Below, piece by piece: positions 5,601 to 6,251 of a DNA stretch of 6,251 nucleotides. A program made the translations under genes and the position numbers. The notes under the pieces were generated by a model. That model was given only the letters and a program-made list of their open reading frames with translations. It made no database searches and had not been told where the DNA came from. Positions within the stretch are counted from its first letter, which is position 1. The number at the start of each line of letters is the position of its first letter. Source of the DNA: Candidatus Competibacteraceae bacterium (GTDB taxonomy: Bacteria; Pseudomonadota; Gammaproteobacteria; Competibacterales; Competibacteraceae); NCBI GenBank assembly GCA_012032855.1, contig JAAUQA010000211.1, forward strand, positions 1 through 6,251. The letters are read 5' to 3'.

Positions 5601-6251
5601 GTGCCGATAGTGCCGATACTGATGCAGTCGCCGGTACAGGAGTAAAGTCGGCGATAGCAACACTAAAGATATTGGAAGAATTGACGCTTTACCCCGAGCC
5701 CGCCACTGAATACGGTGCCGAGACCTGCCCTTATGGCGAGTCCACGGAAAGAAAGGTACCGCCTGTAGGGACCGCTAGTAGCGGTGAAATCATTGAGATA
5801 ATCGATGTGTTGGACTGTGCGGGTTATGCTTACGTGCGAACTCAACAAGGTGTAGAAGGTTACACCAAGAGGATCGGGTCTTATCGGGATGAGGTAACGG
5901 TTGTTAACGAGGAAGGGGAGTTTAAGACGCTATTGCTCCGTCCTTCGGAGGGGGGCTGCGAAGGCGATATCGAATGTATTTGGGAGGAATACGTTCAATC
6001 TTTTGAAGCTTTCATTAATAAATATCCCGAATCAAAGTATACCGATAAGGCCAAGAGCATAATTGCCGAAGGCTACGACACAATGGCGAGTTGGACTTTG
6101 CATTGCAATAAGGATCAGGTAGAAAAACTGTGGAAAGGAAACTTTGAAGCGTATGGGGTAATCAACTTCTGTGGCACTAAGGGTTTATATTCGCCAAGTT
6201 TCGATTGTACAAAGGCGGCAACCAAAAGTGGAGAAGCAAATCTGTGTACTA
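5240..6251 (+). CDS. Secreted multidomain GETG protein, SH3b-like and LprI-like, 3'-partial
   Basis: The frame is open from ATG 5240 to the window edge, 337 codons with no stop. The signal peptide has a long hydrophobic stretch (16-29) and likely cleavage near ASYG at 34. The GETG domain (about 37-118) has IGETGILYLNF from 50, GLIEG and IGDTVRV. Residues about 148-208 (LYPEPATEYG ... GEIIEIIDVL ... YVRTQQGVEGYTKRIG) read as a bacterial SH3-like domain. Residues 251-285 (YVQSFEAFINKYPESKY ...) have the pattern of a TPR-type helical pair. At 320-337, SFDCTKAATKSGEANLC matches the beginning of the LprI/DUF1311 domain (SFDC-x2-A ... C), whose founding member inhibits lysozyme. If so, the gene should extend at least about 70 codons to the right. 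The domain choices suggest a periplasmic, wall-associated protein; this is inference. The front half is a duplicate of the previous gene's front. Confidence 0.85.
   Translation, partial: MILNFYKVRDLKIRIDIVILVILTVAFFSEASYGTTNQIRIVNRGEVVKIGETGILYLNFKDSTGLIEGVRITVLKPTSMADEDKPIAEAEIIKKVKNIAIAKITSASGQVEIGDTVRVYGADSADTDAVAGTGVKSAIATLKILEELTLYPEPATEYGAETCPYGESTERKVPPVGTASSGEIIEIIDVLDCAGYAYVRTQQGVEGYTKRIGSYRDEVTVVNEEGEFKTLLLRPSEGGCEGDIECIWEEYVQSFEAFINKYPESKYTDKAKSIIAEGYDTMASWTLHCNKDQVEKLWKGNFEAYGVINFCGTKGLYSPSFDCTKAATKSGEANLCT

Overview
The window looks like chromosomal DNA of a Gram-negative bacterium. Every protein with a recognisable fold appears to be exported or membrane-bound, and one gene is a clear DUF29 protein, a family common in cyanobacteria and some gammaproteobacteria. 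A gammaproteobacterium of the Thiotrichales, Chromatiales or Competibacter kind is my best guess, at low confidence. All supported genes are on the + strand. No tRNA, rRNA, transposase, CRISPR array or phage gene is visible, and no gene-free stretch exceeds about 105 bases.

Layout: (1) 1-691, the 3' part of an LPP20/FlgP-like gene entering from the left and broken by a one-base frameshift near 206-209. (2) 797-2006, a secreted protein with an N-terminal 'GETG' beta domain, a CsgG/FlgO-like domain and a C-terminal beta domain, broken by one extra base at 1256-1258. (3) 2047-3489, an intact tandem paralogue of gene 2 with a larger linker, using a TTG start that overlaps the stop of a nine-codon ORF with a strong Shine-Dalgarno. 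(4) 3524-3958, a DUF29 protein. (5) 4058-4354, a small two-helix membrane protein. (6) 4386-5243, a secreted protein with the same GETG domain and a cysteine-bearing unknown C-terminus. (7) 5240 to the window end, an open, 3'-truncated gene that duplicates the front of gene 6 but carries an SH3b-like segment, a helical TPR-like segment and what looks like the start of an LprI/DUF1311 domain. Genes 6 and 7 overlap by ATGA and are visibly more AT-rich than genes 2-4.

The unifying theme is one exported N-terminal module, with core (V/I)GETG(L/I)LY and a downstream GL-x2-G and GDxV, found four times in 6 kb. It is attached to two paralogous CsgG/FlgO-like back halves and to two other unrelated back halves. 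It resembles the C-terminal domain of the flagellar H-ring protein FlgT. With an LPP20/FlgP-like and FlgO/CsgG-like partner beside it, the locus recalls the Vibrio flgT-flgO-flgP outer-membrane set, but no flagellar structural gene is visible. A cell-envelope or outer-membrane assembly is the most economical inference.

Two intergenic leaders, before 797 and before 4058, share a 16-base motif and a potential CCCAT/ATGGG pairing. Three reading-frame anomalies fall in the first 2.1 kb, each at a short homopolymer. They are either base-call or assembly indels or real local gene decay.
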